A stretch of 7,281 bases of DNA from an uncultured Bacteroidales bacterium (GTDB taxonomy: Bacteria; Bacteroidota; Bacteroidia; Bacteroidales; Paludibacteraceae), in the NCBI GenBank assembly GCA_937901025.1, contig CALCGR010000012.1:1-7281 (forward strand), in the 5' to 3' direction. The position numbers and the translations under genes are program-made. Below, piece after piece: positions 1 through 5,315 of this stretch (position 1 is its first letter; each line of letters opens with the position of its first letter). The notes under the pieces are model-generated. The model worked only from the letters and a program-made list of their open reading frames with translations. It had not been told where the DNA came from and did no database searches.

Positions 1-209
1 AGACGAACGGCCTTGAAGCGCGTCTTCGCTTGGGTCTCGGCCGTGGAGTACGGGTGCTCGCTCAGGTCGCGAGGGTTGCAACGTTTACCGGTCCACATCT
101 GGTCTTTGTTGACGCCGCTGCGTCCGAGGTTGATGAGGAATTTACTGTGTTGGCAAACCTTTCCGGATAATTGCTCGAAAGGTTCCATAAGTTTTACAAT
201 TTTTGCCAT
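1..209 (-). CDS. Partial small protein, paralogue of its upstream neighbour (LSGKVC/TGKxCNP family, unknown function)
   Basis: The gene starts at the ATG complementary to 207-209 and runs off the left edge of the window, so only 69 N-terminal residues are visible. It begins MAKIVKLMEP. It shares with the next gene (247-582) the motif LSGKVC-x-HS (residues 14-22), a TGK-x-CNP motif (40-46), and a downstream Q...R-FK--R segment. The two genes are therefore diverged tandem duplicates. The spacing of conserved C19, H21 and C44 could suggest a metal site or structural cysteines, but this is inference. No signal peptide or membrane segment is seen. It lies 37 bases downstream of its paralogue with no promoter in between, so the two are probably cotranscribed. 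I do not recognise the family. A duplicated small protein next to a phage- or plasmid-like replication operon could be a structural or accessory element protein, but nothing in the sequence proves that. Confidence 0.75.
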   Translation of the reverse strand, partial: MAKIVKLMEPFEQLSGKVCQHSKFLINLGRSGVNKDQMWTGKRCNPRDLSEHPYSTAETQAKTRFKAVR

Positions 210-246
210 AGTTGTTAGTGTTTAAAAGGTTAATAAAAAAGGTTGA

Positions 247-582
247 TTACTCGCCACCTTCGGGGGTGTTAGCCGCTGCTTTCGCTTTCGCGAACTCGGC
301 TGCGAAGATGTAGCCGTTGAGGGACTTGTAGCCTGCGGGGTAGCTCTTGAAGGCGGCTGCGTAATCCGCTTTCTCGCTCTCGGTGAGAGCTTTGATGTTC
401 ATACGCGTGGTCTTAAAGAGGTTGCGTTGGGCTACTTGGTTCTCGGTCGGCTCCCCGGTATACGGGTTGCAGATCTTGCCGGTGTACTTGGTACCGTAGC
501 GATTTGCGAAGTAAGTGTCGCTATGCATGCAGACCTTACCGCTAAGGGACTTAATCAAGTCCATAGGAGTGTACTTTGCCAT
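247..582 (-). CDS. Small hypothetical protein, full-length member of the LSGKVC/TGKxCNP tandem pair
   Basis: This complete 111-residue protein starts MAKYTPMD at the ATG complementary to 580-582, in an A-rich leader typical of Bacteroidetes starts. It carries LSGKVC-x-HS (residues 13-21), YTGK-x-CNP (33-39), then a charged, mostly helical region (about 48-80). A short aromatic/alanine-rich tail follows (GYIFAAEFAKAKAA, 90-103), and the end is acidic. C18, H20 and C38 are also present in the paralogue encoded just downstream. There is no signal peptide or transmembrane helix, so it is probably cytosolic or nucleic-acid- or particle-associated. A minus-strand promoter-like box lies at 663-670 and a terminator hairpin at 620-664, which separate it from the upstream replication-like operon. 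Function is unknown. The paired, duplicated arrangement is the most informative feature. Confidence 0.85.
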   Translation of the reverse strand: MAKYTPMDLIKSLSGKVCMHSDTYFANRYGTKYTGKICNPYTGEPTENQVAQRNLFKTTRMNIKALTESEKADYAAAFKSYPAGYKSLNGYIFAAEFAKAKAAANTPEGGE

Positions 583-619
583 AGTTTTTGTTTTTGGGGT
601 TAATAATAAGGTTAGTTAT

Positions 620-664
620 AAAAAAAGGTGCACCGCGACCCAGTTTTTTCTGAATCACGGTGCA
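620..664 (-). terminator. Rho-independent terminator of the minus-strand operon
   Basis: Read on the minus strand, TGCACCG (664-658) pairs with CGGTGCA (635-629). An inner CAG/CTG pairing closes around an A-rich loop, and two bases after the stem comes a run of seven T (626-620). It lies about 76 bases after the stop of the 54-aa HTH gene, the right place to end that operon. Its 5' arm overlaps the -7 box of the promoter for the next gene (663-670). Confidence 0.6.
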
Positions 665-670
665 AAATTA
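663..670 (-). promoter_or_regulatory. Promoter -7 box (TAATTTTG) for the tandem small-protein genes
   Basis: The minus strand reads TAATTTTG, a perfect match to the Bacteroidetes -7 consensus TAnnTTTG, about 80 bases before the start at 582. No good -33 TTTG is present at the usual 19-21 bp; the nearest is an ATTG about 23 bp away (697-694). The same 15-base block, ACGGTGCAAAATTAC on the plus strand, occurs at 657-671 and again at 3038-3052 before another minus-strand gene. Confidence 0.45.
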
Positions 671-739
671 CAACATTTCTACGGGTGCCTTTTCAATTAA
701 CAGCCATCCTTATCGAAAAATAGCAATCAATCGTCATCT

Positions 740-904
740 TTATACATCAATATCAAAGATTTCGCAAATACGTTTTACCTTATCCGGAGGGATTAATCCT
801 CGCGGTTTTAATTGGAGTTCAGGATGGTCCCGAAGCCAGTTATTTAAGGTTTGAGCACTTACACCCGCTTTGGCTGCAAGTCTCGTGCGAGTCATGGCTT
901 TCAT
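740..904 (-). CDS. Small helix-turn-helix DNA-binding protein (54 aa)
   Basis: This short gene starts at the ATG complementary to 902-904, overlapping the TGA of the preceding gene as ATGA, and stops with TAA at 742-740. The 54-residue product begins MKAMTRTRLAAKAGVSAQTL. Residues 6-30 form a typical helix-turn-helix: LAAKAGVS, then a turn, then a recognition-like helix with QTLNNWLRDHPEL. A basic proline-containing stretch (KPRGLIPPDKVKRI) follows, and the end is FDIDV. M4 is an alternative start. It resembles the small Bacteroidetes HTH proteins that accompany mobile elements, but I cannot assign a specific family. As the last gene of a coupled operon it may be its regulator or an excisionase-like factor. 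Candidate operators are the palindromes at 2977-2990 and 3008-3017 in the operon leader. The fold is fairly sure; the role is inference. Confidence 0.75.
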   Translation of the reverse strand: MKAMTRTRLAAKAGVSAQTLNNWLRDHPELQLKPRGLIPPDKVKRICEIFDIDV

Positions 905-1227
905 AGGCGGCCCTCCTGTGGTGTTAGACTTGGCAGGTTCGGAGCCTTAGGTAGAGGCGGAAAGCCGACCAGTTGATACTCTTGGAGGGTGATGTCTTGG
1001 TAGTCATTGCCCTCGTAGTTACGCGTTTGGAAGCGCAAAGCCGCTGCGATGGTGGTTCCTTCGGGGAAGGAGCAAGGCGTTTCGCAAAAGAGCGTAGTTA
1101 CATAAGAGTCTTCGTACTTGCCACCGAACTCGCGCAGGATGACGGTTTGTTTGAGGCACTGTGTGCCATCTTTTTTTGTTATAGGCGTAGGTGCGCCTAC
1201 GGATACTATTCTAAAAATACTTTTCAT
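901..1227 (-). CDS. Putative OB-fold / single-stranded DNA-binding-like protein
   Basis: The 108-residue protein starts at the ATG complementary to 1225-1227, inside an ATGA overlap with the ATPase gene. Residues 1-88 have an alternating beta-strand pattern: FRIVSVGAP, TKKDGTQCLKQTVILRE, YVTTLFCE, GTTIAAALRFQTRNYEGNDYQ, ITLQEYQLV. The 'kkDGt..K..vil' entry and the 'R.Y.G.dyqdi.l' strand resemble small OB-fold proteins of Bacteroidetes (SSB-like or DUF3127-like). The tail (89-108) is proline-rich and unstructured, as in many SSBs, but lacks a classical acidic SSB tip. Lying between a helicase-like ATPase and an HTH protein, it would suit binding single-stranded DNA during replication of an element. 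The fold assignment is by pattern only and the function is inferred. Confidence 0.6.
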   Translation of the reverse strand: MKSIFRIVSVGAPTPITKKDGTQCLKQTVILREFGGKYEDSYVTTLFCETPCSFPEGTTIAAALRFQTRNYEGNDYQDITLQEYQLVGFPPLPKAPNLPSLTPQEGRL

Positions 1228-2621
1228 TGTTTTGAGATTTTGCGGAAGGTGTTTTGATCAATAATTTCGATAACGTGAAGGCGTTTCCATTGGCAAATAA
1301 ACACTCTTGCAGGAGTTAGCTTACCCGCGGCTTTACCTGCTTCTACAAGTTGGTTACGGGTAAATATATCGGGTAATTTATCAAACAAGCCTTCTTGTGG
1401 AGCGCGATGATTATCTATCTCGCGTTGGTTATTAAGATTTTCAAAACTCTTTCCCCAACGGTCGAGCATTGATTGAAGGATATACTCTGCCATGTACAAG
1501 TAAATCTGACGGGCTAGTCGTTGGTTTCGCTCCAAAGACTTTGGAGCTGAAGCGACATCGTCTAATTGGTATAAATAATAACAGAGGGACGCAATACGGA
1601 AGGCGGAGACGGAGGAGCGTTTGCGGAAGACATCTAGGGCAGTTGAACCACTTAAGGCGGCTTCTTTGGCTTTGTCACGCACCCATTTGCAGACCGTCTT
1701 ATCGAGCCAAGACATATCGAGGTCGAGGGTCGGTTGGAGGTTGCCTTCGGCAGTATAGGTGGCATTCTGGAGTTTGTCTAAAGCTGCATGAATGCGCTTT
1801 AACTGCTCGTCGGTATAGGGTATAAAGATGGCTCCGTCTTCGCCTAAGTCGTCCGGCAGTTTGCAGAGGACGGTACGGGTGATGTTTCCGCCTTCGATGG
1901 CTTTCTTATCGAAGTAGTCGTCCAAGGCAGCCGGTGTGGCGCAGAACATCGAGCAGATGTTAATATCCACGATTGCCGAATAAGAGTTGTCACTAGCGAA
2001 ATCTATACCGAATTCACTGCCGAGGTCGTAGGCAGTACGCATGATGGTGCGGAGGTTTGAGTAGCCGTTTTTTCCGGCATCGGTCACTTGGGCGAGTTCC
2101 TCGGCAAACATCCAGAAGGTCATCGTATCGCCTAAGACGCGCTCATAGAGGTCGGCACGTTTGGTGAGGACGGTTTTGGAAATGGTCGGAGGCACGACGC
2201 GGATGGTCGTTTGCGGTTCCTCGTCCAGTTTCTCGTTGGCTTTACGGCGTTTCTTCTTCTCGCGATACTCTTGTTCGAGGCGACGCTGTTCCTTATCGTG
2301 GGCTTTGAGGGTATTCTGCATAATGAGCGACTCGATGTCGGCTGCAAACGACTTACCTGACGACTGGGCTCCCTCGATGAGGACTTGGAGCAGGAGTGCC
2401 GAGGGGCGACTATCGTAGTAATAATGAAGGCGCACGCGTGGGCAGAGGGCGCATAGGGGTGAAAGACTGGCAACGAAAGCGGGTAGTTTGCGCGACTTAG
2501 GTGCATTAGTTACTATCTCACGAATGATAGGGGGCAATTCAGAGTCTTTAGGAAGACTGAGTTTGCTAAGAGCAGAGGACGTTGCGTCCTCTTGCCCTAA
2601 ATCTACTAGTAGTTGTGTCAT
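1224..2621 (-). CDS. Helicase-like P-loop ATPase, DUF3987-like, of a mobile element
   Basis: The 465-residue protein starts at the ATG complementary to 2619-2621 (ATGA overlap with the upstream gene). Its Walker A motif, GAQSSGKS, lies at residues 84-91. A highly charged, probably coiled-coil insert spans about 108-135. A Walker B-like strand with acidic end (TFWMFAEEL, 168-176) and a sensor-1-like strand (INICSMFCATPAAL, about 220-233) follow, then a conserved arginine in GGNITRT (R249), a plausible arginine finger. The C-terminal third (about 330-465) is helical, ending in a winged-helix-like region (FTRNQLVEAGKAAGKLTPARV). This order matches the DUF3987 family, replication ATPases often found in phages and integrative elements, usually downstream of a primase domain. 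No primase domain is present here, so this is a stand-alone or shortened version. Its neighbours (SSB-like, HTH) support a replication or initiation role. The ATPase call is firm; the family call is moderate. Confidence 0.75.
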   Translation of the reverse strand: MTQLLVDLGQEDATSSALSKLSLPKDSELPPIIREIVTNAPKSRKLPAFVASLSPLCALCPRVRLHYYYDSRPSALLLQVLIEGAQSSGKSFAADIESLIMQNTLKAHDKEQRRLEQEYREKKKRRKANEKLDEEPQTTIRVVPPTISKTVLTKRADLYERVLGDTMTFWMFAEELAQVTDAGKNGYSNLRTIMRTAYDLGSEFGIDFASDNSYSAIVDINICSMFCATPAALDDYFDKKAIEGGNITRTVLCKLPDDLGEDGAIFIPYTDEQLKRIHAALDKLQNATYTAEGNLQPTLDLDMSWLDKTVCKWVRDKAKEAALSGSTALDVFRKRSSVSAFRIASLCYYLYQLDDVASAPKSLERNQRLARQIYLYMAEYILQSMLDRWGKSFENLNNQREIDNHRAPQEGLFDKLPDIFTRNQLVEAGKAAGKLTPARVFICQWKRLHVIEIIDQNTFRKISKQ

Positions 2622-2944
2622 AGTTCTAATAATTTCTTTGCGAGTTTGAGCTCGGCTGTGATTTGTTGACCTATCTTTTGGATAGGGGTGTCAGTGGTCA
2701 GTTCGAGTTGACGGAGGAACACCAGATGGCGACCCTGGGTGTTACGGATAACGTTGATGCGTTGTCCTCGGAAGACCTTTGGGTTCCGCCGATGGGCGTC
2801 TTCGACTGCTTCGTCAAATTCGAAATGGTCGTCATTGACCTTACTTAAGTAACCCACGCGTGTCTCGTGGTCTTGAATCATTTCCTTCTGTGCACGAACT
2901 TTGAGATCGACGCAAAGGAAAGTGTTAGTTTGTAGTTTTGCCAT
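2618..2944 (-). CDS. Hypothetical protein, first gene of the coupled operon
   Basis: The 108-residue protein starts MAKLQTNTF at the ATG complementary to 2942-2944 and ends in a TGA overlapping the ATG of the ATPase gene (ATGA, 2618-2621), so the two are translationally coupled. Residues 1-75 look mostly beta: FLCVDLKVRAQ, RVGYLSKVNDDHFEFDEA, KVFRGQRINVIRNTQGRHLVFLRQLEL. Residues 85-108 form a basic helix (QKIGQQITAELKLAKKLLEL). No family is recognised. The basic charge and operon position are compatible with a nucleic-acid-binding accessory replication factor, but this is only guilt by association. It has its own promoter-like box at 3044-3051, and its leader contains two palindromes. There is no signal peptide or membrane segment. 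Confidence 0.8.
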   Translation of the reverse strand: MAKLQTNTFLCVDLKVRAQKEMIQDHETRVGYLSKVNDDHFEFDEAVEDAHRRNPKVFRGQRINVIRNTQGRHLVFLRQLELTTDTPIQKIGQQITAELKLAKKLLEL

Positions 2945-2976
2945 AATCTTTCATTTTTTTAGGCGTTAACATATAT

Positions 2977-3024
2977 GGACAAGCTTGTCCGCTGGTGCCT
3001 GTTTAACTGTTCGAACATTCAGGC
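2977..3024. promoter_or_regulatory. Palindrome pair in the operon leader (candidate operators)
   Basis: GGACAAGCTTGTCC at 2977-2990 is a perfect 14-bp palindrome. TGTTCGAACA at 3008-3017 is a perfect 10-bp palindrome, itself inside a GCCTG/CAGGC inverted repeat (2997-3001 with 3020-3024). All lie between the promoter-like box at 3044-3051 and the start codon at 2944. They could be repressor-binding sites or mRNA hairpins. No T-run follows on the minus strand, so this is not a terminator for the 160-aa gene. Confidence 0.45.
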
Positions 3025-3043
3025 TATCCAACGTTTGACGGTG

Positions 3044-3051
3044 CAAAATTA
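3044..3051 (-). promoter_or_regulatory. Promoter -7 box (TAATTTTG) for the coupled operon
   Basis: The minus strand reads TAATTTTG, matching TAnnTTTG, about 100 bases upstream of the first gene of the operon (start 2944). No TTTG sits at the -33 position, so it may be weak or activator-dependent. It is embedded in the 15-base block shared with the box at 657-671. Confidence 0.45.
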
Positions 3052-3093
3052 CTGCTATTTGTTTGAGTATAATAGTAGATTCATTTATACATT

Positions 3094-3576
3094 TTATTTT
3101 TTTAAATATTTCATTAATAATTCCCTCATTATCTTCTTTTCAGGAACTGAGAGATTATAATTCTGCTTCCCTGTATAGTACTTGTTACGTTTCTGTGTAT
3201 TTTCTAATACAAGGTGCAGTTGAACGGAATATCTACAATCATAGACATGCCAATTTCGAAGGAATTCAACAAGATATGTAATGAAGTACTTGTTTATTTT
3301 ACCTTCATCTTTTCCTTGCTTAATAGTAAAATGCTGAATGAGTTCGGGGTGATAAACAATTTCTTTCCATAATTGTTGTATGTATGGTCGAAAGTGTTCC
3401 GACGCATATGGGCGTAGCGGACGAACGTAGGTGAGTACTTGTTTGGCATTGTTCTTCCAAACTTTCTCAATGGATTCCATCTTGGGTTGCATAAAAAGTC
3501 TTCCTTCTTTGCAGGCGAGTCTTAATGCTTCTAGATTAAAGTCCTCATAAGGGACAGGTTGTAATTTTAGTTTCAT
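3094..3576 (-). CDS. Hypothetical basic, helical protein (160 aa)
   Basis: The protein begins MKLKLQPVPYEDFN at the ATG complementary to 3574-3576 and ends in a strongly basic KKIMRELLMKYLKK helix. It is rich in lysine, tyrosine and leucine, predicted largely helical, and has no signal peptide, membrane segment or recognisable catalytic motif. The middle (about 60-115) carries many aromatic and basic residues (YIQQLWKEIVYHPEL, KYFITYLVEFLRNW). It could be a nucleic-acid-binding or regulatory factor, but I do not recognise it. Its base composition is clearly more AT-rich than the operon downstream, and the next gene is about 150 bases away with its own promoter, so it is probably a separate transcript. 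A weak promoter candidate lies at 3615-3646. The repeat clusters begin directly upstream, which may link this protein to them. Confidence 0.75.
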   Translation of the reverse strand: MKLKLQPVPYEDFNLEALRLACKEGRLFMQPKMESIEKVWKNNAKQVLTYVRPLRPYASEHFRPYIQQLWKEIVYHPELIQHFTIKQGKDEGKINKYFITYLVEFLRNWHVYDCRYSVQLHLVLENTQKRNKYYTGKQNYNLSVPEKKIMRELLMKYLKK

Positions 3577-3614
3577 AAGATTAATGATTTTATAATAGCC
3601 TTACACTATACCGA

Positions 3615-3646
3615 CAAACTACGCGTACAGGTTTACTTTGTTCAAA
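3615..3646 (-). promoter_or_regulatory. Weak promoter candidate for the 160-aa gene
   Basis: On the minus strand TTTG (3646-3643) is followed after 21 bp by TAGTTTG (3621-3615), one base shorter than the TAnnTTTG consensus. A start site about 30 bases before the ATG at 3576 would suit the gene. The heptad repeats lie just upstream and could modulate it. Confidence 0.3.
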
Positions 3647-3652
3647 AACTAA

Positions 3653-3674
3653 TGTTAAATGTTAAATGTTAAAT
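3653..3674 (+). repeat. Heptad array, three copies (TGTTAAA)
   Basis: Three perfect tandem copies of TGTTAAA (3653-3659, 3660-3666, 3667-3673) plus one more T. They run directly into the AAATCG-AAG-CGATTT inverted repeat (3671-3685). The same GTTAAA core recurs, inverted and with C in place of the first T, at 3774-3801. Confidence 0.85.
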
Positions 3675-3773
3675 CGAAGCGATTTCACTTTTCCACCTCT
3701 CTTCTTTAAGGTTATTAGGTATTTTTATATAATAAGTATAATTAAATTATTGCGCGATATATAGTTACTTAAA

Positions 3774-3801
3774 TTTAACGTTTAACGTTTAACGTTTAAC
3801 G
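3774..3801 (-). repeat. Heptad array, four copies, inverted relative to the first array
   Basis: Four perfect copies of TTTAACG on the plus strand (3774-3780, 3781-3787, 3788-3794, 3795-3801), equal to CGTTAAA on the minus strand. With the array at 3653-3674 this makes opposed arrays of a YGTTAAA heptad around an AT-rich core. Confidence 0.85.
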
Positions 3802-3810
3802 TTTTTTCAT

Positions 3811-3840
3811 CCTTGCTTATCCCTTGCTTATCCCTTGCTA
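3811..3840 (+). repeat. 11-bp tandem repeat (CCTTGCTTATC), 2.7 copies
   Basis: Two perfect copies (3811-3821 and 3822-3832) and a partial third (3833-3840). The period is about one helical turn, so each unit would present the same DNA face, as expected for repeated protein-binding sites. It starts 9 bases after the inverted heptad array. Confidence 0.8.
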
Positions 3841-3953
3841 TTTAAGAGGGTGTTATTTCTGCATTTATATTGCCCCTATCTTGGGTAGAGGGGAAGAGGT
3901 GGAATAGATATATGCGTAATATGGGCTTAAAAATGGAAAAATAAAAGAAAAAA

Positions 3954-3985
3954 TTTGGTGGTTTGAAAAAAAAGTAGTATCTTTG
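3954..3985 (+). promoter_or_regulatory. Strong Bacteroidetes promoter for the ATPase gene
   Basis: TTTG (3954-3957), a 20-bp spacer, and TATCTTTG (3978-3985) match the Bacteroidetes sigma-ABfr consensus exactly. Transcription should start near 3990-3993, giving a leader of about 60 bases before the ATG at 4053. Confidence 0.75.
3966..3983 (+). repeat. 18-bp direct repeat, left copy (flanks the ATPase gene)
   Basis: A run of eight A followed by GTAGTATCTT occurs here and again, identical, at 5338-5355. The two copies bracket the ATPase gene. Both overlap promoter -7 regions, so the match may reflect duplicated promoters or a cassette boundary. Confidence 0.7.
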
Positions 3986-3995
3986 CAGCGTGAAA

Positions 3996-4047
3996 TGAAC
4001 ATTTTGTGTTTTAGAATTGAACATTTTGTAAATATAATCTGCAGATT
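3996..4047 (+). promoter_or_regulatory. Leader repeats before the ATPase gene: 12-bp direct repeat and 12-bp palindrome
   Basis: TGAACATTTTGT occurs at 3996-4007 and again at 4018-4029, 22 bp apart (about two helical turns). AATCTGCAGATT at 4036-4047 is a perfect palindrome ending five bases before the ATG. Just downstream of the predicted transcription start, these are well placed for repressor binding or control of translation. Confidence 0.5.
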
Positions 4048-4052
4048 TTGTT

Positions 4053-5237
4053 ATGTTTATACGCAGTATTAGTTGTGTTTTAGAACAACGAATTCAAGAA
4101 AAACGAGGGAAGATACAGGTTCTTATAGGTCCTCGTCAGATAGGCAAATCCACGATGGTGAGTCAAGTGTTGGAGAAGACATCAATCCCTTATACATTAG
4201 CCAAAGCGGACGATGTACAAAAAGATGATCGAGAATGGATTCATAAGACATGGGATTCGGCGCGTGCGCAATTACGCATAAAGAATGAAAGTGTCCATTT
4301 GCTTGTGATTGATGAAATTCAAAAGATAAAAAATTGGAGCGAAACCGTCAAGGCCGAGTGGGATTGGGATACCCAAAATAAGATAGAATTAAGGGTTGTA
4401 CTATTGGGCTCATCGCGTCTTATGATTCAATCGGGACTGACAGAAAGCTTGGCCGGACGTTTTGAATTAATAAGAATGGGACATTGGACCTATCAAGAGA
4501 TGAAAACAGCTTTTGGATTTTCATTAGAAGAATATATCTATTTTGGAGGATATCCGGGTGCTGCCGAGTATATTCATGACGAAAAACGCTGGAAGCGTTA
4601 TATGAAGGATAGTATTATTACTCCTGCTATCGAACAAGACGCATTACAAACAAGTAGAATATATAAGCCATCATTATTAAAACAACTCTTTACATTAGGA
4701 TGTCAATATTCCGCCAAGGAACTATCGTTAACGAAAATGGTTGGGCAGTTACAAGATGTCGGCAATGTAACCACATTGGCGGATTATTTAAATTTGCTTA
4801 GTCAATGTCAATTATTGACCGGCTTACAAAAATATGCCAATTCCACCATTCGGAAATATAACTCTGTTCCTAAACTGGCAGTCTATAATAATGCTCTTCT
4901 TTCGGCATGGCAACGAAAGACTTTTCAAGAAGTTCAATTAGAACCACAATTGTGGGGGCAGTGGATAGAGTCTGCTGTTGGGGCATATCTGATCTCACAA
5001 GCGGAAGAGCAAGATTATCAAGTATATTACTGGCGAGAGCGTAGCGATGAGGTTGATTATATTGTGGTGGCAGACAATGAGTGCATTGCGATAGAAGTCA
5101 AATCGGGTCGCCGCCATATGAATAGCGGATTAAATGTATTTGCCCACGCCTTTCATCCCACACATTCCTATGTAATAGGTACAGGAGGAATACCATTTGA
5201 AGATTTCTTCCAGATGCCTATAGAACAATTATTCTAA
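4053..5237 (+). CDS. AAA+ ATPase with DUF4143-type C-terminal nuclease-like domain
   Basis: The 394-residue protein has the layout of the widespread AAA_14/DUF4143 family. Walker A is GPRQIGKST (26-34), Walker B is LLVIDEIQ (83-90), a sensor-1-like strand is LLGSSRLM (117-124), and SLAGRFE follows (132-138). The C-terminal domain (about 205-394) contains a PD-(D/E)xK-like arrangement: E306, D335 in EVDYIV, and E348-V-K350 in IAIEVKSG. The acidic residues and lysine are intact, so metal-dependent nuclease activity is possible though rarely shown for this family. Its cellular role is generally unknown; members are often found in accessory regions. The ATG at 4053 follows a strong promoter by about 60 bases, and no upstream in-frame start is favoured. 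It is a single-gene unit, AT-richer by eye than cysK-cysE, and bracketed by 18-bp direct repeats. The family call is confident. Confidence 0.9.
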   Translation: MFIRSISCVLEQRIQEKRGKIQVLIGPRQIGKSTMVSQVLEKTSIPYTLAKADDVQKDDREWIHKTWDSARAQLRIKNESVHLLVIDEIQKIKNWSETVKAEWDWDTQNKIELRVVLLGSSRLMIQSGLTESLAGRFELIRMGHWTYQEMKTAFGFSLEEYIYFGGYPGAAEYIHDEKRWKRYMKDSIITPAIEQDALQTSRIYKPSLLKQLFTLGCQYSAKELSLTKMVGQLQDVGNVTTLADYLNLLSQCQLLTGLQKYANSTIRKYNSVPKLAVYNNALLSAWQRKTFQEVQLEPQLWGQWIESAVGAYLISQAEEQDYQVYYWRERSDEVDYIVVADNECIAIEVKSGRRHMNSGLNVFAHAFHPTHSYVIGTGGIPFEDFFQMPIEQLF

Positions 5238-5315
5238 AGTTCCTCATCCTCACCGGGAAGGCGGGGATTAAGAAAGGAGGGGAGTAAGCATGCTTGGGGC
5301 CAAAAAGGAAAAAGT

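Larger units (their letters stand above)
3577..4052. other. Divergent AT-rich intergenic region with nested repeats (iteron- or att-like)
   Basis: These 476 bases contain no convincing gene and separate the minus-strand accessory block from the plus-strand ATPase gene. They hold opposed heptad arrays (3653-3674 and 3774-3801) around an AT-rich core of about 99 bp, and an 11-bp tandem array (3811-3840). A perfect 6-bp-arm hairpin lies at 3671-3685 (AAATCG-AAG-CGATTT), and TTCCACCTC (3691-3699) is inverted as GAGGTGGAA (3896-3904). The region also carries divergent promoters. Such a layout is known from iteron origins, recombinase arm sites and operator arrays; which applies here is not shown. 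Confidence 0.6.

Noticed and set aside
660..854. Plus-strand open frame opposite the 54-aa HTH gene
   Set aside because: The minus-strand frame encodes a clear helix-turn-helix and is coupled by ATGA to its upstream gene; the plus frame shows no protein-like pattern.
2132..2506. Frames opposite to or out of phase with the DUF3987-like gene, including 1469-1825 and 2161-2418
   Set aside because: Arg/Ser/Cys-rich shadows of a frame with intact Walker A and continuous protein-like sequence.
3653..3840. CRISPR-like array
   Set aside because: The repeats are directly adjacent with 7- and 11-bp periods and no unique spacers; they are tandem or iteron-like, not CRISPR, and no cas gene is near.
3842..4024. 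Minus-strand 60-codon open frame
   Set aside because: Its product is low-complexity (phenylalanine/tyrosine runs from A/T-rich DNA), and it lies across the strong ATPase promoter and its leader repeats.
4053..5237. Transposase or IS helper ATPase (IstB-like)
   Set aside because: The C-terminal EVDYIV/IAIEVKSG domain is of the DUF4143 type, and no partner transposase or IS ends are present.
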